Source: Cupriavidus necator
Lineage (GTDB): Bacteria; Pseudomonadota; Gammaproteobacteria; Burkholderiales; Burkholderiaceae
NCBI RefSeq assembly: GCF_013141915.1
Contig: NZ_SROX01000002.1
Coordinates: forward strand, 434,001-498,000
Direction: 5' to 3'
Length of the DNA: 64,000 bases
In this document: positions 1-10,123 of the stretch, in pieces
Numbering within the stretch: position 1 is the stretch's first letter
Layout: the number at the start of each line of letters is the position of its first letter
Translations under genes and position numbers: made by a program
The notes under the pieces: model-generated
Seen by the model: only the letters and a program-made list of their open reading frames with translations
Database searches by the model: none
What the model was told of the DNA's origin: nothing

Positions 1-158
1 CGGGCCGCGAGGACGTGGTGAACTTCGTGCTCAAGCCGCCGCGGCGCGAGGAGCAGGAAGCCATCGATGCCGCGATCGACCGCTGCATCGAGCCGCTTGG
101 CCTGCTGGCCCGCGGCGACGCCGAGCGCGCCATGGCGCAGCTGCACACCACGCGCTGA
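1..158 (+). CDS. pth: Peptidyl-tRNA hydrolase, C-terminal fragment
   Basis: The window opens inside this gene; the reading frame starts at base 3 and ends with TGA at 156-158. The visible 51 residues include VLKPPRREEQ, then an acidic helix and a closing AMAQLHTTR. This matches the lid helix and tail of bacterial Pth, which releases peptides from prematurely dropped peptidyl-tRNA in the cytosol. The catalytic His/Asp/Asn residues lie upstream and cannot be checked. No terminator is obvious before the promoter of the next gene. The family call rests only on the C-terminus. Confidence 0.8.
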   Translation, partial: GREDVVNFVLKPPRREEQEAIDAAIDRCIEPLGLLARGDAERAMAQLHTTR

Positions 159-262
159 CCACCGCAGGGCATCCACGCATATTCCTGCGACATCAGCATG
201 AAAACGGGCCGCATCCGCGGTCCGTCGTCGTTTGGCCGCACCAGTCTGCTGTTGCAGACATG

Positions 263-296
263 GTGTCATCAAAGTGCCATGGGCGGCACCTACATT
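263..296 (+). promoter_or_regulatory. Pho box and -10 of the phoX promoter
   Basis: GTGTCAT-CAAA-GTGCCAT at 263-280 has the 7-4-7 layout of a PhoB site (two CTGTCAT-like repeats separated by an A-rich tetramer). A TACATT hexamer at 291-296 begins 10 bp after the box, the spacing usual for Pho promoters where PhoB replaces a -35. The downstream gene encodes a PhoX-type phosphatase, which makes phosphate-starvation control the natural reading. Confidence 0.7.
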
Positions 297-365
297 GCGG
301 GGTTTCCAATCGCGTCGGTATCGCATGGTTGCCGATGCGCATGACATCCCACAGGAGGAAAGCCC

Positions 366-2237
366 ATGTCGTACCTGACCGACGAAGCGCGCGCCGCAAG
401 CCGCGCCGCCAAGCCCGACGTTGACGTGCCCGGCCAGAGGCTCGAGGATATCGTCGCCGCCAACCCGGCCCGCCGCCGGGTGCTGCGCGGCGGCCTGGGC
501 CTGTCGCTGGTCTCGGCGTTCGGCAGCGGCCTGCTGGCCGCCTGCGGCGGCGATGACGATCCCGCTCCGGCGCCCGCACCCGCCCCGGCTCCGGCTCCGG
601 CTCCGGCTCCCGCGCCCGCCCCGGCACCGTCCCCGGCCACGCCGAGCTACGAGGTCACCTTCGAGCCGATCGCCAAGTCCACCGCCGATACCGTGGTGGT
701 GCCCAGCGGCTACAGCGTCGACGTGCTGTTCTCCGCCGGCGACCCGGTCGAAGCCGGCGCCACCGGCTATGCCGGCGCGTTCCAGTCGTCGGCCGAGACC
801 GAGCGCCAGGCCGGCGGCAACCATGACGGCATGCACTACTTCGCACTGCCCGGCGTCGACCCGCAAAAGGGCGGCCTGCTGGCGATCAACCACGAGCTGC
901 CGGACTACAACATCCTGTTCCCGACCGCCTACGTTGCCGCCACCGCAAGCCCCGAGCAGAAGCGCATCGCCCTGTCCGCGGTGGGCATCTCGGTGATTGA
1001 AGTGGAACTGGCCGCCAGCGGCAAGTGGCAGGTCAAGCGCGACTCGGTCTACAACAAGCGCTACACCGGCAACACGCTGTACCGCGTCGGCGGCCCGGCG
1101 GCGCCGGTGGTGGGCGCGACCGTGGTCGGCATGCTCAACAACTGCTCGAGCGGCTATACGCCGTGGGGCACCTACCTGACCTGTGAAGAAAGCACTGACA
1201 ACTACATCGACCCGACCCAGGCCGAAAACGGCTATGGCTGGGTGGTTGAGATCGACCCGTACGGCACGTTGGGGGCGCCGGCCAAGCGCACCGCCATGGG
1301 CCGCTTCGACCATGAGAACGTCGCCTTCATCACCGATGCCAGCCACAACGTCGCCTTCTACATGGGCGACGACGGCACGCCGGGCTGCATCTACAAGTTC
1401 GTGCCGAGCAAGGCGTTCGACCCGAACAACCGTGCCGCCAACGCCAACCTGCTCGACAGCGGCACGCTCTACGTGGCGAAGTTCAATGCCGACGGCAGCG
1501 GCCAGTGGATCGAGCTGGCGCAAGGCAAGAACGGCCTGACGGTCGGTGCCTCGGACCCGGGCAACTGGACCCAGTCGGCGGTATCGCCGGCGCCGACCAC
1601 GGTGGACTTCGCCACCCAGGCAGACGTGCTGATCAACACCAAGTCTGCCGCGCGCGTGGCCGGCGGCACGCTGATGGACCGCCCCGAGTGGATCACCGCC
1701 GCACCGGACAACACGCTCTACTGCACGCTGACCAACAACGGCGGCCGCCAGCAGACCGACGCCGCCAACCCGCGCAAGAACAACCTGCACGGCCATATCG
1801 TCAAGTGGAATGAAGCCGGCAATTCGCCGCTGGCCACGACCTTCACCTGGAGCATCCTGCTGCAGGCCGGCGACCCGTCGCTGGCCACCGACAACCTGAA
1901 AGGCAACATCAACGGCGACACCTTCTCCAGCCCGGACGGCCTGCGCGTCGACCCGAAGGGCCGCCTGTGGGTGCAGACCGACTCGAGCACCAGCGCCACC
2001 TACACCGGTACCTTCGGCAACAACAGCATGTACTACATCTCGCCGACGGGCCAGTCGAAGCGCTTCCTGGCGGGCCCGACTGGTTGCGAGATCACCGGCA
2101 TCGCCTACACGCCGGACCTGACTACCTGCTTCATCAACATCCAGCACCCGACCGGCAAGTGGCCGGACGCGGCCAAGCCGCCGCGCTCGTCCACCATCGT
2201 GGTGCGCCGAGCGGACGGCAAGCCGATCGGCGCCTGA
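366..2237 (+). CDS. phoX: PhoX-family alkaline phosphatase, Tat-type lipoprotein
   Basis: 623 residues. An RRRVLR twin-arginine motif at about 36-41 is followed by a hydrophobic stretch and lipobox LAAC with Cys60, so the protein is probably exported folded by Tat and lipidated. A (Ala-Pro)n linker of about 24 residues follows (65-88). The rest is the DUF839/PhoX beta-propeller: NHELPDY, FDHENVAF, SSPDGLRVDPKGRLW and, near the end, CEITGIAYTPD and NIQHPTG. PhoX enzymes hydrolyse phosphomonoesters with Ca/Fe cofactors to supply phosphate. The start has AGGAGG 8 bp upstream. A Pho box lies about 90 bp upstream and a strong terminator follows. Phosphatase activity is inferred from family and promoter. 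Confidence 0.85.
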   Translation: MSYLTDEARAASRAAKPDVDVPGQRLEDIVAANPARRRVLRGGLGLSLVSAFGSGLLAACGGDDDPAPAPAPAPAPAPAPAPAPAPAPSPATPSYEVTFEPIAKSTADTVVVPSGYSVDVLFSAGDPVEAGATGYAGAFQSSAETERQAGGNHDGMHYFALPGVDPQKGGLLAINHELPDYNILFPTAYVAATASPEQKRIALSAVGISVIEVELAASGKWQVKRDSVYNKRYTGNTLYRVGGPAAPVVGATVVGMLNNCSSGYTPWGTYLTCEESTDNYIDPTQAENGYGWVVEIDPYGTLGAPAKRTAMGRFDHENVAFITDASHNVAFYMGDDGTPGCIYKFVPSKAFDPNNRAANANLLDSGTLYVAKFNADGSGQWIELAQGKNGLTVGASDPGNWTQSAVSPAPTTVDFATQADVLINTKSAARVAGGTLMDRPEWITAAPDNTLYCTLTNNGGRQQTDAANPRKNNLHGHIVKWNEAGNSPLATTFTWSILLQAGDPSLATDNLKGNINGDTFSSPDGLRVDPKGRLWVQTDSSTSATYTGTFGNNSMYYISPTGQSKRFLAGPTGCEITGIAYTPDLTTCFINIQHPTGKWPDAAKPPRSSTIVVRRADGKPIGA

Positions 2238-2282
2238 CCGCGCAGTGCAGTAGGCAGTAACCGTAGTAATTGGGGAAAGGTT

Positions 2283-2319
2283 AAGCCCCCGTCACCTTGC
2301 GGTGCCGGGGGCTTTTTTT
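2283..2319 (+). terminator. Intrinsic terminator of phoX
   Basis: AAGCCCCCG-T-CACC pairs with GGTG-C-CGGGGGCTT around a TTGC loop, with one T/C mismatch, and is followed by a run of seven T on the plus strand. It separates phoX from the convergent ferredoxin gene. Confidence 0.9.
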
Positions 2320-2352
2320 GCGCGGCGGAAGCGGTGCAGCGCGTGCCAGGAG

Positions 2353-3378
<1,026 letters not shown>

Positions 3379-3420
3379 CGACGCCAGGCGCGGTGCCGCG
3401 CACCGGCGAATCAGGCTGGA

Positions 3421-4068
3421 TCAGGCCGCGCCGTTGCCCGGCACACGGTGCTGCAGCAGGTGGAAATGGACCGCCCCGGCGCGCGCGTGCCGCACGATCT
3501 CGAGCGCTGCCGGCACCGGCGCATCGGCGCCGGTCAGCGGGTGGTCGGTCTCGACATAGACCGCCCCGCCCGGCCGCGACAGCCGTGCCGCGTGCGCCAG
3601 CGACGGGCCGATCCAGTCCTCGGCGAAGGGCGGGTCCAGGAACACCACGTCGAAGCTGGCATCCGGCAGTTGCGCGGCAATGGCAAAGGCGTCGCCTTGC
3701 AGCACCCGCACCTGCGGCGCCTCGAGACGGGTCAGGTTATCGCGCAATTGCCGGGCCACGCGCGCATTGGATTCGACCAGCGTCACCGCGGCGGCACCGC
3801 GCGAAGCAGCCTCGAAGCCGAGCGCGCCGGAGCCGGCGAACAGATCCAGGCATTCCAGCCCGGACAGGTCCTGGCCCAGCCAGTTGAACAGGGTCTCGCG
3901 CACCCGGTCAGGCGTGGGGCGCAAGCCCTGGGCATCAGGCACCGGCAGCAGCGTGCGCTTCCAGCGTCCGCCAATGATGCGGACCTGAGCGGGTGCCTGG
4001 CGCGGCACCGGAGACACGGGAGATCGCCCGCGCGGGGCGGGCGAGGGCAAGCGGGAACGCGAATTCAT
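3421..4068 (-). CDS. rsmD: 16S rRNA (guanine966-N2)-methyltransferase
   Basis: 215 residues. The SAM-binding motif DLFAGSGALGFEAASRG and the catalytic FLDPPF (the NPPY-type motif of amino methyltransferases) are clear, as is the RsmD signature RIIGGRWKRTLLPVPD and RPTPDRVRETLFNWL. The enzyme methylates G966 of 16S rRNA in the assembled 30S subunit. A basic Ser/Pro/Arg N-terminal tail of about 28 residues precedes the core; ATG 4068 is the only convincing start, although a shorter form is possible. It is 61 bp downstream of the M16 gene, on the same strand, and upstream of coaD, the same pairing seen in many bacteria. Confidence 0.93.
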   Translation of the reverse strand: MNSRSRLPSPAPRGRSPVSPVPRQAPAQVRIIGGRWKRTLLPVPDAQGLRPTPDRVRETLFNWLGQDLSGLECLDLFAGSGALGFEAASRGAAAVTLVESNARVARQLRDNLTRLEAPQVRVLQGDAFAIAAQLPDASFDVVFLDPPFAEDWIGPSLAHAARLSRPGGAVYVETDHPLTGADAPVPAALEIVRHARAGAVHFHLLQHRVPGNGAA

Positions 4069-4129
4069 GCCGTGATTGTAGAGCCTGCGGCGCGGTCCGC
4101 CGCAAGCGATGCCGCCGTCGCCGCCGGCA

Positions 4130-5512
4130 TCACTGCCGGGCAGCCGTGGGCGCGGCGCCGACCGGCCCGCCGACGATCACCGTGGCCATGTTGTCCGGGT
4201 GCACATGGCGCTGGAACGCCGCCCTGACCTGTTCGCGCGTGACCTTGCCAATCTGCGCGGTCCAGGTATCGAGGTAGTCGAGCGGCAGCCCGTACCAGCC
4301 GATATTGGCCACGTTGGTCAGCAACTTGCGGTTGTTGTCGATGCGCAGCGGAAAGCCGTTGACCAAGTTGTCCTTGGCCGCGCGCAGCTCCTTTTCGCTC
4401 GGGCCTTCGGCGACAAAGCGCGCCAGCACCTGGCGCACCAGCGCCAGCGCTTCGTCGGTCTGCGTCTTCTTGGTCTGCAGGCTGATGCCGAACGGCCCCG
4501 GCTGCTTGGAGGGCGCGAAGTAGCTGTCCACGCCGTAGGTCAGGCCGCGCTTTTCCCGCACTTCGTCGGTCAGGCGCGAGCTGAAGCCGCCGCCACCCAG
4601 CACATAGTTGCCCACCAGCAGGGCGAAATAGTCCGGGTCGCCCCGCGCGATCGCCGGCTGGCCCAGCGCCACGCTGGACTGCTGCGCCGGGTGCGGCAGG
4701 CGCTGCTCGCTGGGCGCGATCTTCAGCCGCACCTGCGGCAGCGCTGGCGCGGCGCTGCCTGGCGGCAGCCCGCGCGTCAGCTGCTCGGCGATGGCCTCGG
4801 CCTGCTTGCGGTCGACCGCGCCGATCAGCGTCACCACCGCGCGCTGCGCGCCATAGTTGTCGCGCCAGAACCGGACGATGTCGTCGCGCGTGATCGACGC
4901 CACGCTGTCCGGGGTCGCGGCAACGCCGTAGGGATGGTCGGGATACATGGCCCGGGCCAGCGCCTTGTCGGCGATTACGCCAGGCTTGGTGTCGGCTTCG
5001 CGGATGGCGGTGATAAGGCGCTGCTTCTCGCGCCCGACCACGGCGTCCGGATAGGTCGGCGCCTTGATCAGCTGCGCCGCCAGCGCGACCGACTGGTCCA
5101 GCTCCGGCTGCGCGGTCAGCGTGCGCAGCCCGATGCCGCCGCGGTCGCCGCCGGCCGCGCCGCCAAAGGCGGCACCGGTATCGGCAAAGGCATCGGCAAT
5201 CTTCGCCTCATCGCGCGCCGGCTGGCCGTCCTGCGCGGCGGCGCCCTTGTCCAGCAGGGCCGCGGTCAGCGTGGCCAGCCCGGCCTTGCCCTGCGGGTCA
5301 TAGCGGCTACCGGCGTCGAAGTCGATGTTGATGTCGAGCATCGGGATCGACGGGCTATGCACGAAGTACACCCGGGCACCCGTGGACGCGGTCCAGTGTT
5401 CGATCGGGATCGCTGCCTGCGCCAGCTGCGCGGCCAGCAGCAGGGCGGCACCCAACGCGGCGCCGGCAAGTTTGCGCAGCGAGCGCGGGGCGGAAGTGAC
5501 GGACTGGGTCAT
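4130..5512 (-). CDS. M16 peptidase family protein, non-catalytic partner
   Basis: 460 residues with an N-terminal signal peptide (hydrophobic ALGAALLLAAQLAQA). Both M16 halves are present, including the C-terminal RLTDEVREKRGLTYGVDS motif. The zinc motif HxxEH is absent: where the catalytic subunit has HMLEH this protein has LATLTAALLDKG. It therefore most likely pairs with the catalytic M16 protein encoded 10 bp upstream, as in heterodimeric mitochondrial processing peptidase-like enzymes. The pair is exported; substrates are probably small peptides in the periplasm, but nothing here shows which. Confidence 0.88.
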   Translation of the reverse strand: MTQSVTSAPRSLRKLAGAALGAALLLAAQLAQAAIPIEHWTASTGARVYFVHSPSIPMLDINIDFDAGSRYDPQGKAGLATLTAALLDKGAAAQDGQPARDEAKIADAFADTGAAFGGAAGGDRGGIGLRTLTAQPELDQSVALAAQLIKAPTYPDAVVGREKQRLITAIREADTKPGVIADKALARAMYPDHPYGVAATPDSVASITRDDIVRFWRDNYGAQRAVVTLIGAVDRKQAEAIAEQLTRGLPPGSAAPALPQVRLKIAPSEQRLPHPAQQSSVALGQPAIARGDPDYFALLVGNYVLGGGGFSSRLTDEVREKRGLTYGVDSYFAPSKQPGPFGISLQTKKTQTDEALALVRQVLARFVAEGPSEKELRAAKDNLVNGFPLRIDNNRKLLTNVANIGWYGLPLDYLDTWTAQIGKVTREQVRAAFQRHVHPDNMATVIVGGPVGAAPTAARQ

Positions 5513-5522
5513 CGCCTTGTTC

Positions 5523-7070
5523 TCAGTGGCGCAGGCCCGAAGGGGCCTGGGACTTGGGCTTGTTCGGATCGATCGGCTGCGGCACCAGCGTGGCCACGGT
5601 CAGGTTGTCGTCATTGAAATACTTGGCGGCGACGGCCTGCACCTGAGCTGGCGTGACGGCCTTGATCTTGTCGAGCATGCGGTCGATCTGGCGCCAGGAG
5701 ATCTCCGAGATCTCGGACACGCCGATCTCCATGCCCTGGCCGAATACTGAATCGCGCTTGTAGATCTGGCCGGCCACCACCTGCGCCTTGACCCGCTTGA
5801 GCTCTTCGGGCGACACACCTTCCCTGGCGATGCGCTCAATCTCGGCGCGCAGCGCGCGTTCGATCTCTTCGGTGTTGTGGCCCGCGGCCGGCGTGCCGTC
5901 AAGCACGAACAGCGACTCGCCGCGGTTGATGCTGTCGTAGCCGACATTGACGTCGTCGGCCAGGCGCTGCTGGCGCACCAGTTCGCGCGTCAGGCGCGCG
6001 TTGTCGTAGCCGTTGAGCACGGCCGACAGCACCTCGAGCGCATAGGGATCGACGTCTTTCTCTACGTCACGCAGGCGCGGCACCTTGTACGCCATCACCA
6101 TGTACTGGTTTTCAGCGGGCGCCTTGACCCAGATGCGCTTGATGCCCTTCTGCGCCGGCTCTTCCTGGTCCTTGCGCGGCGGCAGCGCGCGCGGCTTGAG
6201 CTTGCCGTAGTAGCGCTCGGCCAGCGCACGCACTTCGTCGGCCTTGACGTCGCCGGTGACGATCACCATGGCGTTGTTGGGCACGTACCAGTGGCGGTAC
6301 CAATCCTTGACGTCGTCCACGCGCATGTTGACCAGGTCGTCCATCCAGCCGATCACCGGGTGGCGGTAGGCGGCGGCGGTGTAGACCGTGGCCAGCAGCT
6401 GCTCGTAGACCGTGCCGCGCGCGGAGTCGTCGGTGCGCAGGCGACGTTCTTCCATCACCACCTTCATCTCGCGCTCGAACTCATCCTTGGTGATGACAAC
6501 GTTGGCCATGCGGTCGGCTTCCAGCTCCATCATCTTCGGCAGGTACTGCTTGCCGATCTGCTGGTAGTACATGGTGAAGTCGCGATTGGTCATGGCGTTC
6601 TCGCGCCCGCCCAGGGCCGCCACCTGCTTCGAGAATTCGCCCACCCCAACCTTGGGCGTGCCCTTGAACATCATGTGTTCGAGCATATGGGCCACGCCGG
6701 TGGTGCCGCTGACTTCGTCGATGCCGCCGACGCGGTACCAGACCTGGTGCGCCACCGTGGGGGCGCGGTGGTCTTCCTTGACGATCAGCCGCAGTCCGTT
6801 GGACAGGCGGTATTCGGTCGTGCCTTGCGCGGTCGCGCCGGCCGGCGCGGTCTGCGCGCCCGGCATCGGCGAGGCCACCACGCCTTGTGCCGCCGCCGGC
6901 ATGGACCAGGGCAGCGCGGCCACGAGCAACGCGGGAATGACTCGCCGCGCCAGCCGCGCTGCGTTTGCGGATAAGACCTGGAAAGGTGATGCGTGGCGCC
7001 GGATGCGCGCTTGGACGCCGGCTTCGGCGCCTGGTGCGCCCGCTGTGGTCAGGACAGCGCAATGGTTCAT
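5523..7070 (-). CDS. M16 family zinc metallopeptidase, catalytic subunit
   Basis: 515 residues from ATG 7070. HMLEH supplies the two zinc histidines and the catalytic glutamate; the third ligand is in MELEADRM about 75 residues on. The frame is open to 7205, but ATG 7070 is nearer to the protein body. A hydrophobic VIPALLVAALPWSMPAAAQG segment lies about 45 residues inside this start, so the true start may be still later; no strong ribosome site decides it. It is the first gene of the M16-M16-rsmD-coaD-ferredoxin group and is divergent from ftsY across 229 bp. Confidence 0.88.
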   Translation of the reverse strand: MNHCAVLTTAGAPGAEAGVQARIRRHASPFQVLSANAARLARRVIPALLVAALPWSMPAAAQGVVASPMPGAQTAPAGATAQGTTEYRLSNGLRLIVKEDHRAPTVAHQVWYRVGGIDEVSGTTGVAHMLEHMMFKGTPKVGVGEFSKQVAALGGRENAMTNRDFTMYYQQIGKQYLPKMMELEADRMANVVITKDEFEREMKVVMEERRLRTDDSARGTVYEQLLATVYTAAAYRHPVIGWMDDLVNMRVDDVKDWYRHWYVPNNAMVIVTGDVKADEVRALAERYYGKLKPRALPPRKDQEEPAQKGIKRIWVKAPAENQYMVMAYKVPRLRDVEKDVDPYALEVLSAVLNGYDNARLTRELVRQQRLADDVNVGYDSINRGESLFVLDGTPAAGHNTEEIERALRAEIERIAREGVSPEELKRVKAQVVAGQIYKRDSVFGQGMEIGVSEISEISWRQIDRMLDKIKAVTPAQVQAVAAKYFNDDNLTVATLVPQPIDPNKPKSQAPSGLRH

Positions 7071-7299
7071 GCGACCCCGTCTGCTAGAATTTTGCCGATC
7101 GATCCGCGTGCGCAAACGCCGCGCGCGAATCCGCCGTGTAGTAAACCCATGTAGCGAACTATACGCAATCGCCGGCCGGGACCACAACGGTTTCTCCCCA
7201 GCCATCGCGAAGCCTGCGTAACCCCTTGATTAATCACCGGTTGCCTGTTGGCATTGGCAGCCGCCAGGGTTTCGGCCCCGATATTGACCCCGTTCCCCA

Positions 7300-8493
7300 A
7301 TGTTTAGTTTCTGGAAGAAGCGCAAGGCCGAGCCGGCGCCCGTCGAGGCGCCCATCGAGGCGCCAGTCGCGGCGCCCGCGCCAGCGCCGGCCCCCGCTCC
7401 GGAGGTGCCCGCTCCCGCTCCGGCGCCAGCCCCGACGCCAACGCCCGCGCCGGTTCCGGCATCCGTGCCGGTGCCGGTCCCGGTGCCGGCGCAAGTGCCC
7501 CCGCCCGCGCCGGCGCCCGTGGCCGCCGCAATCCCGGTGCCCATGCCGGCCGAGTCGCTGGAACTGGTGCCGCCCCCGGCGCCCAGCGCGGAAGCCCGGC
7601 AGGGCTGGATGCAGCGCCTGCGCACCGGCCTGTCCAAGACCAGCCGCAATCTCGGCACGCTGTTCGTCGGCGTCAAGGTCGACGAGGACCTGTTCGAGGA
7701 ACTGGAAACCGCGCTGCTGATGGCCGACGCCGGCGTCGAAGCCACCGAGTACCTGCTGGGCGAGCTGCGCAAGCGCGTCAAGGCCGAACGCATCGAAACC
7801 GCCGACGGCGTCAAGGCGGCCCTGCGCGAGCTGTTGACGCAGCTGCTGCGCCCGCTCGAGAAAACCATGGCGCTGGGCCGCGAGCAGCCGCTGGTGATGA
7901 TGATCGCGGGCGTCAACGGCGCCGGCAAGACCACCAGCATCGGCAAGCTGTGCAAGCACTTCCAGCGCTATGACCAGAAAGTGCTGCTGGCCGCCGGCGA
8001 CACCTTCCGTGCCGCCGCGCGCGAGCAACTGACGATCTGGGGCGAACGCAACAACGTCACCGTGGTGGCCCAGGAAAGCGGCGACCCCGCGGCGGTGATC
8101 TTCGATGCCGTCAACGCGGCCAAGGCGCGCGGCCTCGACATCGTCATGGCCGACACCGCCGGGCGCCTGCCGACCCAGCTGCACCTGATGGAAGAGCTGA
8201 AAAAGGTCAAGCGCGTGATCAGCAAGGCCATGCCGAGCGCGCCGCACGAGGTGCTGCTGGTGATCGACGCCAACACCGGCCAGAACGCCCTGCAGCAAAC
8301 CCGCGCCTTCGACGACGCGCTGGGCCTGACCGGGCTGATCGTGACCAAGCTCGACGGCACCGCCAAGGGCGGCATCCTGGCGGCGATCGCGCGCCAGCGT
8401 CCGGTGCCGGTGTACTTCATCGGCGTGGGTGAAAAGGTCGAAGACCTGCAGCCATTCAGGGCGGACGAGTTCGCCGAGGCGCTGCTGGGTTAA
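7300..8493 (+). CDS. ftsY: Signal recognition particle receptor FtsY
   Basis: 397 residues. The N-terminal quarter (about 12-90) is an Ala/Pro/Val-rich linker with (Ala-Pro) repeats in place of the acidic A domain of E. coli. The NG GTPase domain follows: P-loop GVNGAGKTTS near residue 204, DTFRAAAREQL, DTAGRLPTQ near 285 and TKLDGTAKGG near 348. FtsY docks ribosome-SRP complexes at the inner membrane so that membrane proteins insert co-translationally. It is transcribed alone: divergent from the M16 genes and closed by a perfect terminator. Confidence 0.97.
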   Translation: MFSFWKKRKAEPAPVEAPIEAPVAAPAPAPAPAPEVPAPAPAPAPTPTPAPVPASVPVPVPVPAQVPPPAPAPVAAAIPVPMPAESLELVPPPAPSAEARQGWMQRLRTGLSKTSRNLGTLFVGVKVDEDLFEELETALLMADAGVEATEYLLGELRKRVKAERIETADGVKAALRELLTQLLRPLEKTMALGREQPLVMMIAGVNGAGKTTSIGKLCKHFQRYDQKVLLAAGDTFRAAAREQLTIWGERNNVTVVAQESGDPAAVIFDAVNAAKARGLDIVMADTAGRLPTQLHLMEELKKVKRVISKAMPSAPHEVLLVIDANTGQNALQQTRAFDDALGLTGLIVTKLDGTAKGGILAAIARQRPVPVYFIGVGEKVEDLQPFRADEFAEALLG

Positions 8494-8513
8494 ATCCCGT
8501 CATGCTCCACGCA

Positions 8514-8540
8514 AAACGCCCCGGCAGTGCCGGGGCGTTT
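8514..8540. terminator. Bidirectional terminator between ftsY and maiA
   Basis: A perfect 12-bp stem, AAACGCCCCGGC and GCCGGGGCGTTT, closes on a three-base loop AGT. A/T ends on both sides let it stop transcription from ftsY on the plus strand and from maiA on the minus strand. Confidence 0.9.
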
Positions 8541-8562
8541 GTGCTTTGCGGCTTGCCGGCGG

Positions 8563-9210
8563 CTAGTCCGCGTCAGGCTGCGACTTCGGCTCCGCCTTCT
8601 GGAACGCCGGCAAGGCCATGCAGGATTCGAAGACCTTCGCGATCGCCGGATAGCGGGTCACGTCGATATTGAAGCGCTGCGCGTTGAACACCTGCGGCAC
8701 CAGGCACAGGTCGGCCAGCGTGGGCGTGTCGCCGAAACAGAAGCGCCCGGCCTTGCCGTTGCGCTCAAGGTTGGCTTGCAACGAGGCGAAGCCCAGTTCG
8801 ATCCAGTGGCGGTACCACGCATCCTTGACCTCGTCGGTCACGCCGACCGTGTGCTTCAGGTACTTCAGCACGCGCAGGTTGTTCAGCGGATGGATCTCGC
8901 AGGCGATTTCCTGCGCCAGCCCGCGCACATAGGCGCGGTCCAGCGCCGTGCCGGGCAGCAGCTTCGGCTCGGGGTGGACCTCGTCCAGGTACTCGATGAT
9001 CGCCAGCGACTGCTGCAGCACGTGCTCGCCGTCGGCCAGCGCCGGCACCAGGCCGTCCGGGTTCACCGCGCGGAACTCGGGCTTGAGTTGCTGGCCGCCT
9101 TCCTTGATCAGGTGCACCGGCACGTAGTCATAGGACAGGCCCTTGAGCTCCAGCGCAATACGCACGCGATACGAGGCCGAACTGCGGAAATAGCTGTAAA
9201 GCTTGAGCAT
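8563..9210 (-). CDS. maiA: Maleylacetoacetate/maleylpyruvate isomerase (zeta-class GST)
   Basis: 215 residues with a thioredoxin-like N-terminus YSYFRSSASYRVR carrying the SSxxS/CxxC-equivalent glutathione site of zeta-class transferases, VNPDGLVPAL, QSLAIIEYLDE and the C-terminal helical domain with TLADLCLVPQVFNAQRF. These enzymes use glutathione to isomerise maleylacetoacetate (tyrosine/homogentisate route) or maleylpyruvate (gentisate route). The next gene, four bases upstream, is an FAH-family hydrolase that would take the isomerised product, so they form one two-step unit. Which of the two substrates is used cannot be decided from sequence. Confidence 0.9.
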   Translation of the reverse strand: MLKLYSYFRSSASYRVRIALELKGLSYDYVPVHLIKEGGQQLKPEFRAVNPDGLVPALADGEHVLQQSLAIIEYLDEVHPEPKLLPGTALDRAYVRGLAQEIACEIHPLNNLRVLKYLKHTVGVTDEVKDAWYRHWIELGFASLQANLERNGKAGRFCFGDTPTLADLCLVPQVFNAQRFNIDVTRYPAIAKVFESCMALPAFQKAEPKSQPDAD

Positions 9211-9214
9211 CGGT

Positions 9215-9916
9215 TCAGACTACCTTGATGATGAGATCGCCCACGCCGCCGACGTGGCACCGCATGACATCGCCCTTGACCACCGGGCCCACGCCCTCGG
9301 GCGTGCCGCTGAAGATCAGGTCCCCCGGCTGCAGCTCGAACAGCTTCGACAGGTACGACACCATCTCCGGCACCGACCAGATCAGGTCCGACAGGTCGCC
9401 GCGCTGCTTTTCCGCGCCGTTGACCGACAGCGTGACCTCGCCCTTTTCCGGATGGCCGATGGCCGAGACCGGCACGATCGGGCCGATCGGCGCGGATTTG
9501 TCGAAGGCCTTGCCGGTCTCCCACGGGCGGCCGGTCTTCTTCGATTCGTTCTGCAAGTCGCGGCGCGTCATGTCCAGGCCCACGGCGTAGCCGAACACAT
9601 GGCCGGCCGCCTGTTCGACCGGGATATCGCGGCCGCCCTTGCCGATCGCCACCACCAGCTCCACTTCATAGTGGCAGTTGCTGGTGCCTGGCGGGTAAGG
9701 GAAGGCGCCTTCGGTGCCGTCGGCGACATAGCTGACCGCATCGGACGGCTTGCAGAAGAAGAACGGCGGCTCGCGGTCGGGGTCCGAGCCCATTTCCCGG
9801 GCGTGGGCGGCATAATTGCGGCCGACGCAGTACACGCGCCGGACCGGGAAACTGGCGTCGCTGCCGCGCACAGGCACGCCAACGGGCGCGGGCGGGGCGA
9901 ACACGAATTCGGTCAT
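9215..9916 (-). CDS. FAH-family hydrolase, probably fumarylpyruvate hydrolase
   Basis: 233 residues from ATG 9916, preceded by GGAGAG; the longer frame to 10018 is not needed. Motifs of the fumarylacetoacetate hydrolase fold are visible: [51 protein letters not shown] and [11 protein letters not shown]. Its size and the CVGRNY start resemble the NagK-type fumarylpyruvate hydrolases of gentisate pathways rather than the larger 420-residue FAH enzymes. Product would be fumarate plus pyruvate. Cotranscribed with the isomerase gene maiA; no ring-cleavage dioxygenase is in the window. Confidence 0.85.
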   Translation of the reverse strand: MTEFVFAPPAPVGVPVRGSDASFPVRRVYCVGRNYAAHAREMGSDPDREPPFFFCKPSDAVSYVADGTEGAFPYPPGTSNCHYEVELVVAIGKGGRDIPVEQAAGHVFGYAVGLDMTRRDLQNESKKTGRPWETGKAFDKSAPIGPIVPVSAIGHPEKGEVTLSVNGAEKQRGDLSDLIWSVPEMVSYLSKLFELQPGDLIFSGTPEGVGPVVKGDVMRCHVGGVGDLIIKVV

Positions 9917-10017
9917 GCATCTCTCCAGATAGTTCTGATCGGTGCTGCGACGTAGCCCGGTGCCGGGCGCAGCAGGGCAACAGGATACACCGCGGGCTGC
10001 CTCTGCGTACGGGCGCA

Positions 10018-10023
10018 TACAAT
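10018..10023 (+). promoter_or_regulatory. Candidate -10 for nasT
   Basis: TACAAT at 10018-10023 is the best sigma-70 -10 hexamer between the divergent FAH-family gene and nasT; no clear -35 lies 17 bp upstream. It would give a leader of about 95 bases. Confidence 0.35.
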
Positions 10024-10123
10024 GAATTCAGGCACGCTCGCGGCGCCGCTGCACCGGACTGGCGCACCCTGTTTTGCGCTGCCCGGCGCGAATCTTGCAT
10101 GGCGCACTGCAACAGAGCCAGCC

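Noticed and set aside
565..640. Ala-Pro repeat in phoX as a phase-variable microsatellite
   Set aside because: The repeat unit is six bases with variable third positions, so slippage would keep the frame.
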